From: Apostichopus parvimensis
Taxonomy: Eukaryota > Echinodermata > Holothuroidea > Aspidochirotida > Stichopodidae
Direction: 5' to 3'
Length of the DNA stretch: 41,099 bases
Assembly (NCBI GenBank): GCA_000934455.1
Contig: KN885073.1
Coordinates: 1-41,099 of the forward strand
A program made the translations under genes and the position numbers. Every line of letters starts with the position of its first letter. The stretch's first letter is position 1. Of this stretch, positions 39,701 to 41,099 are shown one piece after another. The notes beneath the pieces were generated by a model. The model searched no databases. It was not told the DNA's origin and was given only the letters and a program-made list of their open reading frames with translations.

Positions 39701-41031
39701 AAGTAAAACTGAAACACTGGCTATAACCCCCCCCCCCCCTGCCCGCATACACCCACACAAAACCTCCTGCATCCCTCCCCCACCTCCACCCAAACTATAA
39801 AGAATTGATACTAAATCATACATATCTCACAACAAAACAAAGAATTATTTCTCCTGGAGCCACCATACCTATCCACAGTGTTAATGCTGTATATAAATAC
39901 TTGTGCCCATAAAAACTAATAGATCTTCTAAACTTCAGGGTGTTATGAAAAGTGTTGCTTGCAATGACACAATTTTTCTCTTGTACTTTTCAATTACCAA
40001 ACATTTTAACACAATCAAAGAGTGGGTTAAACATAACAAAACATAACAAAACATAATATAACATAACAAGACATAACAAAATAAAACATGATATAACATT
40101 ATCGTAATTAGAAAACTACATAAACTTACAGAAGTCTCTTCTGGTAAACAGGATACAACGATTCCAATGTTTTTGTATGTTCGCAAAATCTTCTCCACCG
40201 TAACATGTGCATATGTTTACATTGTACTAATTGCTGAATGCGGTCACAGAAAAACTGAAAAATCAATAGACAACGAAATATACATCAATAACAACAACAA
40301 AAAATTAGCAAAACAGTAAAAAACACAATGACAATCAGACTTAAATCAAGTATTCTAAATTGTTGTCCTTAAAGGAACTTTCATTTTTCCTAACTATAAA
40401 CCAAAATGATGCACACACTCTTGAAAATATTTGAGTCATTTCAAAATAGATAGTCCTTCTGTCACAACTTTGTTTTTCGTCTTTAATATAATGCATATAA
40501 TTTTTATTCATATGTTATTGCCTAAAGGGATTTTCCCGTGGATGAATTTTGACTGCTTGAAAAATATATGCTTGGAATGTTCTGCATGTTTAAGCTAAAA
40601 AATCACGAGTCACAGCATTTTGTATGGGGAGGATAAAAAGGATAAAGATAATTCAAATTTGGTGACTTTTTTATGAATGCATCTGGCAACAGTACAGTCA
40701 GTGGGTGTCATTATGACAATTGAGCAGAAAATGAATTTGTTTTCTTTTTAGTAATTAAGCCATTTATCAAAAACTAGGAAAATAATGTTTCCACTGAAAG
40801 GGTTGCATTTGATTATATTTTAACAGAGAATATTGAGAGCTTAACAAAAACAGCAAATGGAATGCAGAGATGAAAATCAAACTCTGGTCACTAAAATGAA
40901 TTTTTCTTTTTTAACCATACCTGATGTAGTAAAAGTGGAAGACTATTTTCAGTGTATTCCTTCATCAAGCAGTTGTCCATTTCTTCTTTCATTACATCTG
41001 CTTGAACGATCAATGGCTGAGCTTCAGAAAC
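630..41031 (-). CDS. CCDC162: CCDC162-like large coiled-coil protein, 46 exons, 5' end outside window
   Basis: Seen: 46 minus-strand exons with GT-AG borders whose phases agree at every one of 45 junctions, giving 2281 codons and a TAA stop. The N-terminus is missing because the right-most exon begins at an acceptor in phase 0. Order of regions (window residue numbers): 1-140 helical; 141-260 Ser/Pro/Ala-rich linker; 261-1500 mostly globular, with a landmark near 520-560 (LLSFLQLRHLRIRDLQRT followed by CLSVLNYFRSLERTLTI); 1500-1576 acidic/Ser-rich linker; 1656-2173 charged, heptad-like, probable coiled coil; 2174-2242 Ser/Thr/Pro/Arg-rich; 2243-2281 a short terminal helix. Known: the CCDC162 family has very long proteins of undefined function, and the human copy is annotated as a pseudogene. 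Inference: the family name is from memory of conserved segments, so the exon chain is much surer than the name. Two exons (22 and 25) have in-frame alternative borders that would add 18 or 48 residues. No signal peptide or membrane segment is evident in the part seen. Confidence 0.75.
1187..1392 (-). CDS. CCDC162: CCDC162-like exon 45, Ser/Pro-rich tail (residues 2174-2242)
   Basis: The acceptor is ATCCAG and the donor GTAAGT; two bases complete Thr and it leaves in phase 0. It encodes MRSRASTSMDKSAKSRASTS, then PSSTPWPPGTSFPPNYLQRS and PKT, a basic, Ser/Thr/Pro-rich disordered tail. Reading past the donor would stop after 17 more residues (TAA at 1136-1138), an unlikely alternative end. Confidence 0.85.
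1995..2060. repeat. Three-copy tandem, about 25 bp unit
   Basis: CCATATATACAGTAAAA appears twice and a diverged third copy reads CCATATACACAGTAAG. Intronic. Confidence 0.8.
2446..2790. repeat. AT-rich minisatellite, TACTTGTTACTAAA core
   Basis: At least a dozen imperfect repeats of a core TACTTGTTACTAAATACTTA with unit lengths of roughly 14 to 25 bp. The regular central part (about 2490-2640) decays toward both ends, suggesting an old array. Confidence 0.85.
3122..3407. repeat. Imperfect inverted repeat partner of the 159-bp unit
   Basis: GTCATTCCATAAA...CCAACTTT...GTGACATTCTTT at 3122-3167 is the reverse complement, with small gaps, of 3364-3407. The arms enclose about 200 bp, like the ends of a degraded fold-back element. 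Confidence 0.65.
3368..3690. repeat. 159-bp tandem duplication
   Basis: Two adjacent copies with period 159 share the run from TGGACCCCA (3381 and 3540) to TCATTTACT (ending 3516 and 3675), with only about six substitutions. A recent local duplication within the intron. Confidence 0.9.
4622..4865 (-). CDS. CCDC162: CCDC162-like exon 44, end of coiled coil (residues 2093-2174)
   Basis: The acceptor is GTTCAG after a T-rich tract; the donor is GTAAGG; phase 0 in, one base out (A). It encodes LEDIDDKEVRIQIMSDDLQR, then EFTHVKQRLHHERNLKLDAF and QRVDELQTQVYDYEAAVSSM. A copy of the fold-back element starts about 21 nt upstream of its acceptor. Confidence 0.92.
4887..5000. mobile_element. Fold-back element copy A beside exon 44
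   Basis: Shares AACTGTTAGCAAACTGCTT and the block AAGTAAG..GGCCTGACGTTT, GATCCT, AGGATCTTCTTC, GGCTAAATGACA with copy B at 24366-24543. Only one arm is present, so this copy is half of the hairpin. It ends about 21 nt from the exon 44 acceptor. The family is not named here; it resembles dispersed short repeats of marine invertebrates. Confidence 0.8.
5184..5279 (-). CDS. CCDC162: CCDC162-like exon 43 (residues 2061-2092)
   Basis: The acceptor is CTTCAG and the donor GTGAGA; 96 nt, phase 0 on both sides. It encodes FRIKTDRKHREDQEAYNARQ then MELARADNLQKM, strongly charged helix. Confidence 0.9.
5431..5499 (-). CDS. CCDC162: CCDC162-like exon 42, 69 nt (residues 2038-2060)
   Basis: The acceptor is TTGCAG and the donor GTAAGC; phase 0 on both sides. 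It encodes VLQNASLQTHLSTLDAQTEQ then YFW. It continues the heptad-like helix. Confidence 0.88.
5500..6042 (-). other. Intron between exons 41 and 42
   Basis: AT-rich. The only structure seen is a two-copy direct repeat (5844-5874 and 5879-5909) around CATTGAAATnAATGTATCAA. No coding signal. Confidence 0.6.
6043..6213 (-). CDS. CCDC162: CCDC162-like exon 41, coiled coil (residues 1981-2037)
   Basis: The acceptor is ATTCAG and the donor GTACCA; 171 nt, phase 0 on both sides. It encodes VSRLQNEIDKCRKDYLFIKM, then TAEEEVILLRQQVVALRGAL and SESERERESTSNLLEKE, a classic coiled-coil pattern. Confidence 0.93.
6214..9207 (-). other. Intron between exons 40 and 41 (3.0 kb)
   Basis: About half of the intron is the 39-bp minisatellite. 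The rest holds a T/G run (6421-6442), a GT-rich stretch (about 6940-6980) and unremarkable AT-rich sequence. No coding signal. Confidence 0.7.
7738..9142. repeat. 39-bp minisatellite, about 36 copies
   Basis: About 1405 bp of near-perfect 39-bp units. A unit contains GTTTGTAAATTAAACCTGG, AAACCTAGAGGTTG and TCGGTG. Each unit carries the inverted repeat AACCT-AG-AGGTT. Variants (GATACC for GAAACC, AGCGG for AGAGG, TCTGT for TCGGT, GTCTG for GTTTG) recur in patches, showing local unit turnover. It ends about 66 bp from the exon 40 donor. Confidence 0.97.
9208..9356 (-). CDS. CCDC162: CCDC162-like exon 40, coiled coil (residues 1931-1980)
   Basis: The acceptor is GTTTAG and the donor GTGAAA; two bases in, phase 0 out. 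It encodes DEVMDINMKRAQSLYQMRKE, then NEEMGQVVLKMKALTNWKVT and KIKETYNRK. The 39-bp minisatellite begins only about 66 bp beyond its donor. Confidence 0.9.
9357..10305 (-). other. Intron between exons 39 and 40
   Basis: AT-rich, with a C-run followed by an A-run at about 9859-9887. No coding or structural signal otherwise. Confidence 0.6.
10306..10406 (-). CDS. CCDC162: CCDC162-like exon 39 (residues 1897-1931)
   Basis: The acceptor is TATCAG and the donor GTGAGT; one base in, one out (T). It encodes KGLYDECYGIVAEVREESAE then AMSKYKSRSVGSG. Confidence 0.9.
10407..11578 (-). other. Intron between exons 38 and 39
   Basis: Contains the short dispersed-repeat-like segment at 10853-10990. The remainder is AT-rich with a T/C-rich stretch around 11320-11400 and no coding signal. 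Confidence 0.6.
10853..10990. mobile_element. SINE/MITE-like segment with TATATAGCGC ... GCGCTTTACA
   Basis: A (TAA)n stretch at 10920-10930 leads into TTATATAGCGC and, 28 bp on, GCGCTTTACAAG. From memory, this pairing recurs in many marine invertebrate genomes. Just upstream, CCCGAC (10853-10858) and GTCGGG (10875-10880) form a hairpin. The boundaries and any link between the two parts are uncertain. Confidence 0.55.
11579..11735 (-). CDS. CCDC162: CCDC162-like exon 38, coiled coil (residues 1845-1897)
   Basis: The acceptor is TTTCAG and the donor GTGAGT; two bases in, two out (GG). It encodes ITALRSKIHEMREMTLTQQQ, then EIREQVRDEYDQLVQNLFSS and SLKNKFDQF. The regular spacing of Leu/Ile/Met with Glu/Gln/Arg is typical of coiled coil. 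Confidence 0.92.
11987..12086 (-). CDS. CCDC162: CCDC162-like exon 37 (residues 1812-1845)
   Basis: The acceptor is TTACAG and the donor GTAAGA; phase 0 in, one base out (G). It encodes EIKHLQRACAEASSVSLVDV then QCQLADRSHELIL. Confidence 0.9.
12170..12400. repeat. Direct duplication, about 80 bp, period about 143
   Basis: Two diverged copies share TTAGACCATC, a CAGAG core, and TGTGAGAGCTTCTTGAAAA (first copy to about 12257, second 12310-12400). Intronic, between exons 36 and 37. Confidence 0.75.
12829..13071 (-). CDS. CCDC162: CCDC162-like exon 36 (residues 1731-1811)
   Basis: The acceptor is TCACAG and the donor GTGACT; 243 nt, phase 0 on both sides. It encodes AINERPVIPKPHIAEDFSKV, then KSDLNDALSSLTNVIMMREK and YENLIRQHHQLLYQKEQ, a coiled-coil-like run. 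A 136-residue open frame on the plus strand overlapping it is a shadow. Confidence 0.92.
13674..13898 (-). CDS. CCDC162: CCDC162-like exon 35 (residues 1656-1730)
   Basis: The acceptor is CCACAG and the donor GTGAGT; 225 nt, phase 0 on both sides. It encodes GDLYEGMTLDSEPIVAPKEA, then RAKQLVKLLDELEHHMIHEV and REHALVIAERAREEGNLPTD. Highly charged heptad-like sequence begins here. Confidence 0.92.
14223..14286 (-). CDS. CCDC162: CCDC162-like exon 34, 64 nt (residues 1634-1655)
   Basis: The acceptor is TTATAG and the donor GTCAGT; one base in, phase 0 out. It encodes DTYKMDILYPVVKSIASKYG plus Q. Short, but both phases fit its neighbours. Confidence 0.87.
14625..14796 (-). CDS. CCDC162: CCDC162-like exon 33 (residues 1577-1634)
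   Basis: The acceptor is TTTCAG and the donor GTATGT; two bases in, two out (TG). It encodes SLKKKALSRTTEPVKAYILL, then KDFLLLWKRLEVFKEEWGQR and ends DSPFLYQKC. Confidence 0.9.
14797..15529 (-). other. Intron between exons 32 and 33
   Basis: AT-rich, with a T-run followed by GGTGGGGG near 15468-15486. Nothing else seen. Confidence 0.55.
15530..15765 (-). CDS. CCDC162: CCDC162-like exon 32, acidic/Ser linker (residues 1498-1577)
   Basis: The acceptor is TCTTAG and the donor GTGAGA; one base in, one out (G). It starts with folded-looking sequence (HAANGEILGVALLMEDVLQS), then becomes an acidic, Ser-rich tract (SPDEGEGEDQLSESERPGSA) and a Lys/Glu run (EEDVEEEKKDVV). Probably a disordered hinge before the coiled-coil half. 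Confidence 0.9.
16241..16330 (-). CDS. CCDC162: CCDC162-like exon 31 (residues 1468-1498)
   Basis: The acceptor is TTTCAG and the donor GTATCG; one base in, AG out. It encodes RGPYPIRFWQWTRIESYMQL then CLCELKDVDR, rich in Trp, Tyr and Cys. Confidence 0.9.
16486..16751 (-). CDS. CCDC162: CCDC162-like exon 30 (residues 1380-1468)
   Basis: The acceptor is GTCAAG with a poor pyrimidine tract; a second AG seven bases on would break the frame, so it is rejected. The donor is GTAAAT; it leaves with AG. It encodes ISDLLSLRRDVLFLEFDAAV, later LSNIQQPSIYGAYLRIPDPL and QPRDFKAQEIFPWRAFLG. Confidence 0.9.
16752..17437 (-). other. Intron between exons 29 and 30
   Basis: AT-rich. A 122-codon open frame at 16909-17277 on the minus strand has no splice-compatible borders and looks like chance. 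Nothing else seen. Confidence 0.6.
17438..17561 (-). CDS. CCDC162: CCDC162-like exon 29 (residues 1338-1379)
   Basis: The acceptor is GTTCAG and the donor GTAGGA; one base in, phase 0 out. It encodes VHLQQKEYITADWGGTEGII then AELRETQKQINHLDNPTDPE. Confidence 0.9.
17584..18070. repeat. Tandem duplication, about 230-260 bp unit
   Basis: Copy one (17584-17840) and copy two (17845-18070) share AGTCAAACACT, CATAGTCCTGT, GATAAAATGTTTCTCA, ATAACTTTGCTAGGCCA, AGAGTCA, CCCAGGGACATTT and TTTTCGTAAATTCATGG. Differences are scattered substitutions and small indels. It fills most of the intron between exons 28 and 29. Confidence 0.9.
18282..18503 (-). CDS. CCDC162: CCDC162-like exon 28 (residues 1264-1338)
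   Basis: The acceptor is CAACAG and the donor GTGAGA; 222 nt, one base in, AG out. It encodes ELKKRPRRLLSQDGSTLLNL, then WFLPHHSEVLIMFKTLENEA and CTLRIVSSLHDILQYLCAHS. It looks globular and conserved. Confidence 0.92.
18669..18726. repeat. G-rich 18-bp tandem (GGGAGGGAATGGGGAGGG)
   Basis: Three near-perfect 18-bp units of a purine-only sequence. The plus strand has several G-runs that could form a quadruplex; the transcript carries the C/T-rich complement. Confidence 0.85.
19365..19576. repeat. 11-bp tandem array (CAGTGTTACAT)
   Basis: About 19 units of an 11-bp repeat, with ACA/ATC variants and occasional length changes. A 33-nt reading of it makes an 11-residue repeat, explaining a false plus-strand open frame. 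It lies in the intron between exons 27 and 28, about 110 bp beyond the exon 27 donor. Confidence 0.9.
19689..19892 (-). CDS. CCDC162: CCDC162-like exon 27 (residues 1196-1264)
   Basis: The acceptor is TTACAG and the donor GTCAGA; one base in, AG out. It encodes SLIVEFCQRFHTRICQYSLR, then YLNCILVLLKDFPAVRKNHF and a Lys/Ser/Asp linker (EKKSKDDSPAG). A second open frame across the same bases is a shadow. Confidence 0.9.
19893..20574 (-). other. Intron between exons 26 and 27
   Basis: AT-rich, with a C-rich stretch near 20170-20225. No coding or repeat signal of note. Confidence 0.55.
20575..20672 (-). CDS. CCDC162: CCDC162-like exon 26 (residues 1164-1196)
   Basis: The acceptor is ACACAG and the donor GTGAGA; phase 0 in, AA out. 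It encodes RPSRDVMLNQFLNKKATMGT then ILKNPEEAEKLK, a basic helical segment. Confidence 0.9.
21115..21132. repeat. CA dinucleotide microsatellite
   Basis: An uninterrupted (CA)9 run, directly beside the left end of the fold-back element that starts at about 21134. Confidence 0.9.
21134..21314. mobile_element. MITE-like fold-back element with ACCGAGGAC boxes
   Basis: The left end (GTTTGTATTACATTCAG ACCGAGGAC) and right end (GTCCTCGGT CAGAATACAAAACAAAC) are imperfect inverted repeats. Inside are direct boxes at 21230-21237 and 21261-21269 and a perfect hairpin GTGATT-CTTTAGA-AATCAC at 21241-21259. No coding capacity. Confidence 0.7.
21704..21863 (-). CDS. CCDC162: CCDC162-like exon 25 (residues 1110-1163), donor uncertain
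   Basis: The acceptor is TTATAG. It encodes IKSSDNRSERSSLLATAAGD and later AHTEQEKFTPESFVSLQLEK. The donor that gives normal-looking protein is GTTCTT, the weakest in the gene. A strong donor, GTAAGG, lies 144 nt further on (exon to 21560), and the frame is open and phase 0 there too. The longer form adds 48 hydrophobic residues that look intronic, so the short form is kept. Confidence 0.78.
22367..22518 (-). CDS. CCDC162: CCDC162-like exon 24 (residues 1060-1110)
   Basis: The acceptor is TTGTAG and the donor GTATGG; 152 nt, leaving with GG. It encodes LMKGQGLETLQVILMTQILQ, then NALVSAIQQVHVCSAAPGDE and KGEGGINKP: an amphipathic helix followed by a Gly-rich loop. Confidence 0.9.
22519..23105 (-). 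other. Intron between exons 23 and 24
   Basis: Very AT-rich. It contains a 14-bp perfect palindrome, ATATGATATCATAT (about 22598-22611), and many ATGATAT repeats. No coding signal. Confidence 0.55.
23106..23199 (-). CDS. CCDC162: CCDC162-like exon 23 (residues 1028-1059)
   Basis: The acceptor is CACAG and the donor GTAACT; one base completes Arg and it leaves in phase 0. It encodes YVFANLNLAVQELDEKMVAA then FNFKSRDGVLK. Confidence 0.9.
23200..24162 (-). other. Intron between exons 22 and 23
   Basis: Contains a hairpin CTCGTA-TTGTCAG-TACGAG (about 23358-23376) and an imperfect inverted partner near 23434-23457 (GTACTGAC...AGTGCTTTG). Otherwise AT-rich with no coding signal. Confidence 0.5.
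24163..24317 (-). CDS. CCDC162: CCDC162-like exon 22 (residues 977-1028), acceptor uncertain
   Basis: The donor is GTACAC. With the acceptor GAACAG the exon encodes IYRKQATDMGFDEYHLFLMC, then QFDFASFKENADQPPPLFIT and LQEDDPNVD. A second acceptor 54 nt upstream (exon to 24371) is also in frame and would add 18 residues (FMVFRQQFYDAIFPIFEQ); it would come from the end of the inserted fold-back element. The added stretch is T-rich like a pyrimidine tract, so I prefer the short form at about 60:40. Confidence 0.82.
24366..24543. mobile_element. Fold-back element copy B, flanked by 22-bp direct repeats
   Basis: Two arms about 65 bp long meet at AATGACAA-G-TTGTCATT (24459-24475). Arm sequence includes GTAAAAGTAAGTGGGCCTGA and GATCCT..CAGGATCTTCTTC. 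The element is bracketed by CATAAAATTGTTGRCGAAAA direct repeats (24344-24365, 24544-24565) exactly 200 bp apart with one mismatch, which look like a duplicated target. It sits about 27-50 nt upstream of the exon 22 acceptor. No coding capacity. Confidence 0.85.
24765..24834. repeat. Telomere-like GGGTGA hexamer array
   Basis: About 11 hexamers, mostly GGGTGA with GAGTGA at one end and a single GGGTTA. Degenerate interstitial repeat in the intron between exons 21 and 22. Confidence 0.85.
25213..25272 (-). CDS. CCDC162: CCDC162-like exon 21, 60 nt (residues 957-976)
   Basis: The acceptor is TTCAG and the donor GTAAGA; 60 nt, phase 0 on both sides. It encodes VVTVRHRLLEAAAESEILSK, a single amphipathic helix that runs on into IYRKQATDMGF of exon 22. 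It is the shortest exon in the window. Confidence 0.88.
25273..26473 (-). other. Introns flanking exon 20
   Basis: Outside exon 20 (25720-25866) the sequence is AT-rich. I see no repeats, RNA genes or coding signal. Confidence 0.5.
25720..25866 (-). CDS. CCDC162: CCDC162-like exon 20 (residues 908-956)
   Basis: The acceptor is CGCTAG and the donor GTTAGG; 147 nt, phase 0 on both sides. It encodes LFSDLFVGNPHFVCEMGDSL, then REVAAGRRTPKEKLDDTLKI and WSKLME. Confidence 0.9.
26474..26611 (-). CDS. CCDC162: CCDC162-like exon 19 (residues 862-907)
   Basis: The acceptor is CCCCAG, preceded by a C-rich tract, and the donor is GTAAGT; 138 nt, phase 0 on both sides. It encodes DLVSVHQPASSSAVIHMEVK and then LLEVAVKKWSHMDPPGNSFS. 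Confidence 0.9.
27058..27148 (-). CDS. CCDC162: CCDC162-like exon 18 (residues 831-861)
   Basis: The acceptor is TCACAG and the donor GTAAGT; one base completes Arg and it leaves in phase 0. It encodes RPALKHVYMLEFHPSLSLAS then RIPTALRNALN. Confidence 0.9.
27327..27433 (-). CDS. CCDC162: CCDC162-like exon 17 (residues 796-831)
   Basis: The acceptor is TTTTAG and the donor GTTAGA (non-optimal at +3); it leaves with AG. It encodes IEDEREYIHKMGHTQEEIGL followed by PYPIISKQPVALNLS. Confidence 0.9.
27945..28145 (-). CDS. CCDC162: CCDC162-like exon 16 (residues 729-795)
   Basis: The acceptor is CTTCAG and the donor GTGAGT; 201 nt, phase 0 on both sides. It encodes LIDVYVEAYQHVFDMHERRL, then NLMYRRPRYDFNGDYFITTY, and ends LVKSILDQQ. 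It is dense in aromatic and charged residues and looks strongly conserved. Confidence 0.93.
28544..28775. other. 50-N assembly gap with identical 91-bp flanks
   Basis: Bases 28635-28684 are N. The 91 bp before (28544-28634) and the 91 bp after (28685-28775) are identical, including 71 nt of exon 15 and its donor. Two overlapping contig ends were probably joined with a token gap instead of merged. A C-run at 28519-28533 nearby may have broken the assembly. Confidence 0.93.
28705..28821 (-). CDS. CCDC162: CCDC162-like exon 15, next to assembly gap (residues 690-728)
   Basis: The acceptor is CTGCAG and the donor GTAAGT; 117 nt, phase 0 on both sides. It encodes VQAAGDVDLTSYGHLPVDRF and then LLDLWTNEAAFLENKRQ. 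The last 71 nt of this exon are repeated on the other side of the N gap; that copy is judged an artefact. Confidence 0.9.
29151..29259 (-). CDS. CCDC162: CCDC162-like exon 14 (residues 653-689)
   Basis: The acceptor is TTTCAG and the donor GTGAGT; it enters with one base and leaves in phase 0. It encodes RLNQDLLLVATHYIEKDLVL then RKMSARTPRQSTRKKQ, ending in a basic Arg/Lys/Ser/Thr patch. Confidence 0.9.
29260..30050 (-). other. Intron between exons 13 and 14
   Basis: AT-rich, no repeats or coding signal recognised. Confidence 0.5.
30051..30188 (-). CDS. CCDC162: CCDC162-like exon 13 (residues 607-653)
   Basis: Two AGs lie four bases apart; the phase chooses the upstream one (CCACAG), giving KQCESDFMEF. 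The donor is GTGAGA. Later residues are VDEGRVHVQDLRGYFVIYDA followed by AEKDFK, a beta-rich looking stretch. Confidence 0.9.
30768..30863 (-). CDS. CCDC162: CCDC162-like exon 12 (residues 575-607)
   Basis: The acceptor is TTTCAG and the donor GTAAGT; one base completes Ser, two bases leave (AA). It encodes TNHIYGGFESGLGGGGSLGY then HGYLHNTPADF. The Gly run is probably a flexible loop. Confidence 0.9.
31316..31413 (-). CDS. CCDC162: CCDC162-like exon 11 (residues 543-575)
   Basis: The acceptor is TTTCAG and the donor GTAAAT; phase 0 in, two bases out (AG). It encodes CLSVLNYFRSLERTLTINDG followed by GLSLEGKNQKKG, directly continuing the landmark of exon 10. Confidence 0.92.
32013..32277 (-). 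CDS. CCDC162: CCDC162-like exon 10 with family landmark (residues 454-542)
   Basis: The acceptor is TCTCAG and the donor GTAAAA; it enters with one base and leaves in phase 0. An acidic start (DSEDDMDVADFEDKD) and a Ser/Arg patch are followed by VNAMQVLGLEDEDSPQQ and the very regular LLSFLQLRHLRIRDLQRT. The last motif is the segment that most made me think of the CCDC162 family. Confidence 0.92.
33095..33240 (-). CDS. CCDC162: CCDC162-like exon 9 (residues 406-454)
   Basis: The acceptor is TTACAG and the donor GTAAGG; 146 nt, leaving with GA. It encodes KVMDALKEHAIAVRDPPPVQ and ends IWRKIYSNPSLFQ. Reading through the donor would meet a TAA at once, so splicing here is required. Confidence 0.9.
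34315..34426 (-). CDS. CCDC162: CCDC162-like exon 8 (residues 368-405)
   Basis: The acceptor is TCCTAG and the donor GTGAGT; it enters with one base and leaves in phase 0. It encodes KPEKDAAQEKMMTKLRQENN and ends AQSKFFIVQDAL, an amphipathic, charged stretch. Confidence 0.9.
35025..35107 (-). CDS. CCDC162: CCDC162-like exon 7 (residues 341-368)
   Basis: The acceptor is GATAG with a weak pyrimidine tract; the donor is GTAAGA; it leaves with two bases (AA). It encodes SGNESWGADNASHSLLKESN then WLPYIKL. The phase matches exon 8, which supplies A to make Lys. Confidence 0.87.
35780..35905 (-). CDS. CCDC162: CCDC162-like exon 6 (residues 299-340)
   Basis: The acceptor is TTCTAG and the donor GTAAGT; 126 nt, phase 0 on both sides. 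It encodes DLDAVRSTSDEMELAAHVSR and ends FPTYDKLE, a charged helical segment. Confidence 0.9.
36802..36914 (-). CDS. CCDC162: CCDC162-like exon 5 (residues 261-298)
   Basis: The acceptor is TTTCAG and the donor GTAAGT; the first two bases complete a Gly codon and it leaves in phase 0. It encodes GGPSSDPDLSGMPPHLLDFQ and then LRPLLEFMLPLYGVTV, a return from linker to folded sequence. Confidence 0.9.
37873..38233 (-). CDS. CCDC162: CCDC162-like exon 4, long disordered linker (residues 141-260)
   Basis: The acceptor is AATCCAG and the donor GTAAGA; 361 nt is the longest exon seen, leaving with one base (G). It begins HLEWLSVSDMHQL and then becomes rich in Ser, Pro, Arg and Gly (RRTPSPREKHSSG) with an Ala run before the donor (TVTAAAAAG). 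This looks like a flexible insert between folded parts. It is GC-richer than the surrounding introns. Confidence 0.88.
39293..39476 (-). CDS. CCDC162: CCDC162-like exon 3 (residues 79-140)
   Basis: The acceptor CTTGAAG gives G to complete the split Leu codon; the donor is GTATGT; it leaves in phase 0. It encodes LAIMAEYSDAVARAQRLSIV and later YLKWLVSHLHSVKKIHTFLK. The in-frame Met near the start is internal, because the frame is continuous with exon 2. Confidence 0.9.
40027..40090. repeat. 10-bp tandem (CATAACAAAA)
   Basis: Three regular units followed by degraded ones (CATAATATAA, CATAACAAGA, CATAACAAAA). It lies about 40 bp from the exon 2 donor. Confidence 0.8.
40130..40254 (-). CDS. CCDC162: CCDC162-like exon 2 (residues 38-79)
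   Basis: The acceptor is TTTTCAG and the donor GTAAGT; 125 nt, enters phase 0 and leaves with two bases (CT). It encodes FFCDRIQQLVQCKHMHMLRW, a Cys/His/Arg-rich helical segment, then QKRL. The strong splice sites and residue bias support it as real coding sequence. Confidence 0.9.
40921..41031 (-). CDS. CCDC162: CCDC162-like exon 1 of window (residues 1-37)
   Basis: Phase 0 in and out. The acceptor reads ACGGCAG and the donor GTATGG. It encodes VSEAQPLIVQ and ends PLLLHQ, which joins smoothly to FFCDRIQQL of the next exon. The presence of an acceptor shows that earlier exons lie outside the window. Confidence 0.85.
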
Positions 41032-41099
41032 CTGCCGTAAATGAAGATAAGGAAACGAATCAAAAAGCGGGAACCAAATACGAATCAGTAGCAGGCGTG

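Larger units (their letters stand above)
38234..40920 (-). other. Introns between exons 1 and 4
   Basis: Outside exons 2 and 3: a small GCTCTACAAAAT repeat (about 38940-38980), a C-run (39727-39739), a CATAACAAAA tandem (40027-40090) and AT-rich sequence. No coding signal. Confidence 0.5.

Overview
This window is intronic and exonic DNA of one large, intron-rich animal gene on the minus strand. GC content is low, introns are mostly about 0.3-3 kb, splice sites are GT-AG, and there are many tandem repeats and short fold-back elements. There is no operon structure. The repeat style (a 39-bp minisatellite, a short 'TATATAGCGC...GCGCTTTACA' element, fold-back MITE-like elements) suggests a marine invertebrate, possibly an echinoderm, but the sequence alone does not settle the species.

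Reading the minus strand from the right edge to the left, 46 coding exons can be placed between 41031 and 630. All 45 junctions are phase-compatible. The summed coding length is 6846 nt, an uninterrupted frame of 2281 codons ending in TAA at 630-632. The first exon seen (40921-41031) starts in phase 0 after an acceptor, so the N-terminus and promoter lie beyond the right edge. From family recognition only (no search possible), the product looks like a CCDC162-like protein (CCDC162, formerly C6orf183/C6orf184), a very large protein of unknown biochemical role. The first two thirds is mostly globular/helical with a few disordered inserts. The C-terminal quarter is rich in charged heptad-like sequence typical of coiled coil, followed by a Ser/Pro-rich tail and a short conserved helix.

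Layout: 1-629, 3' UTR and flanking DNA; 630-6213, C-terminal exons 46-41; 6214-9207, a 3-kb intron with about 36 copies of a 39-bp minisatellite; 9208-17561, exons 40-29 (coiled coil and acidic linker); 17562-28821, exons 28-15 with several repeat-bearing introns; 28544-28775, a 50-N assembly gap flanked by identical 91-bp sequences; 29151-41031, exons 14-1.

I saw no second protein gene, tRNA, rRNA or CRISPR array. The points most worth checking are a mobile fold-back element that lies directly against two different 3' splice sites and carries branch-point and acceptor-like sequence at its end, an exon with two competing in-frame donors, and a false duplication around the N gap that could produce a spurious exon.
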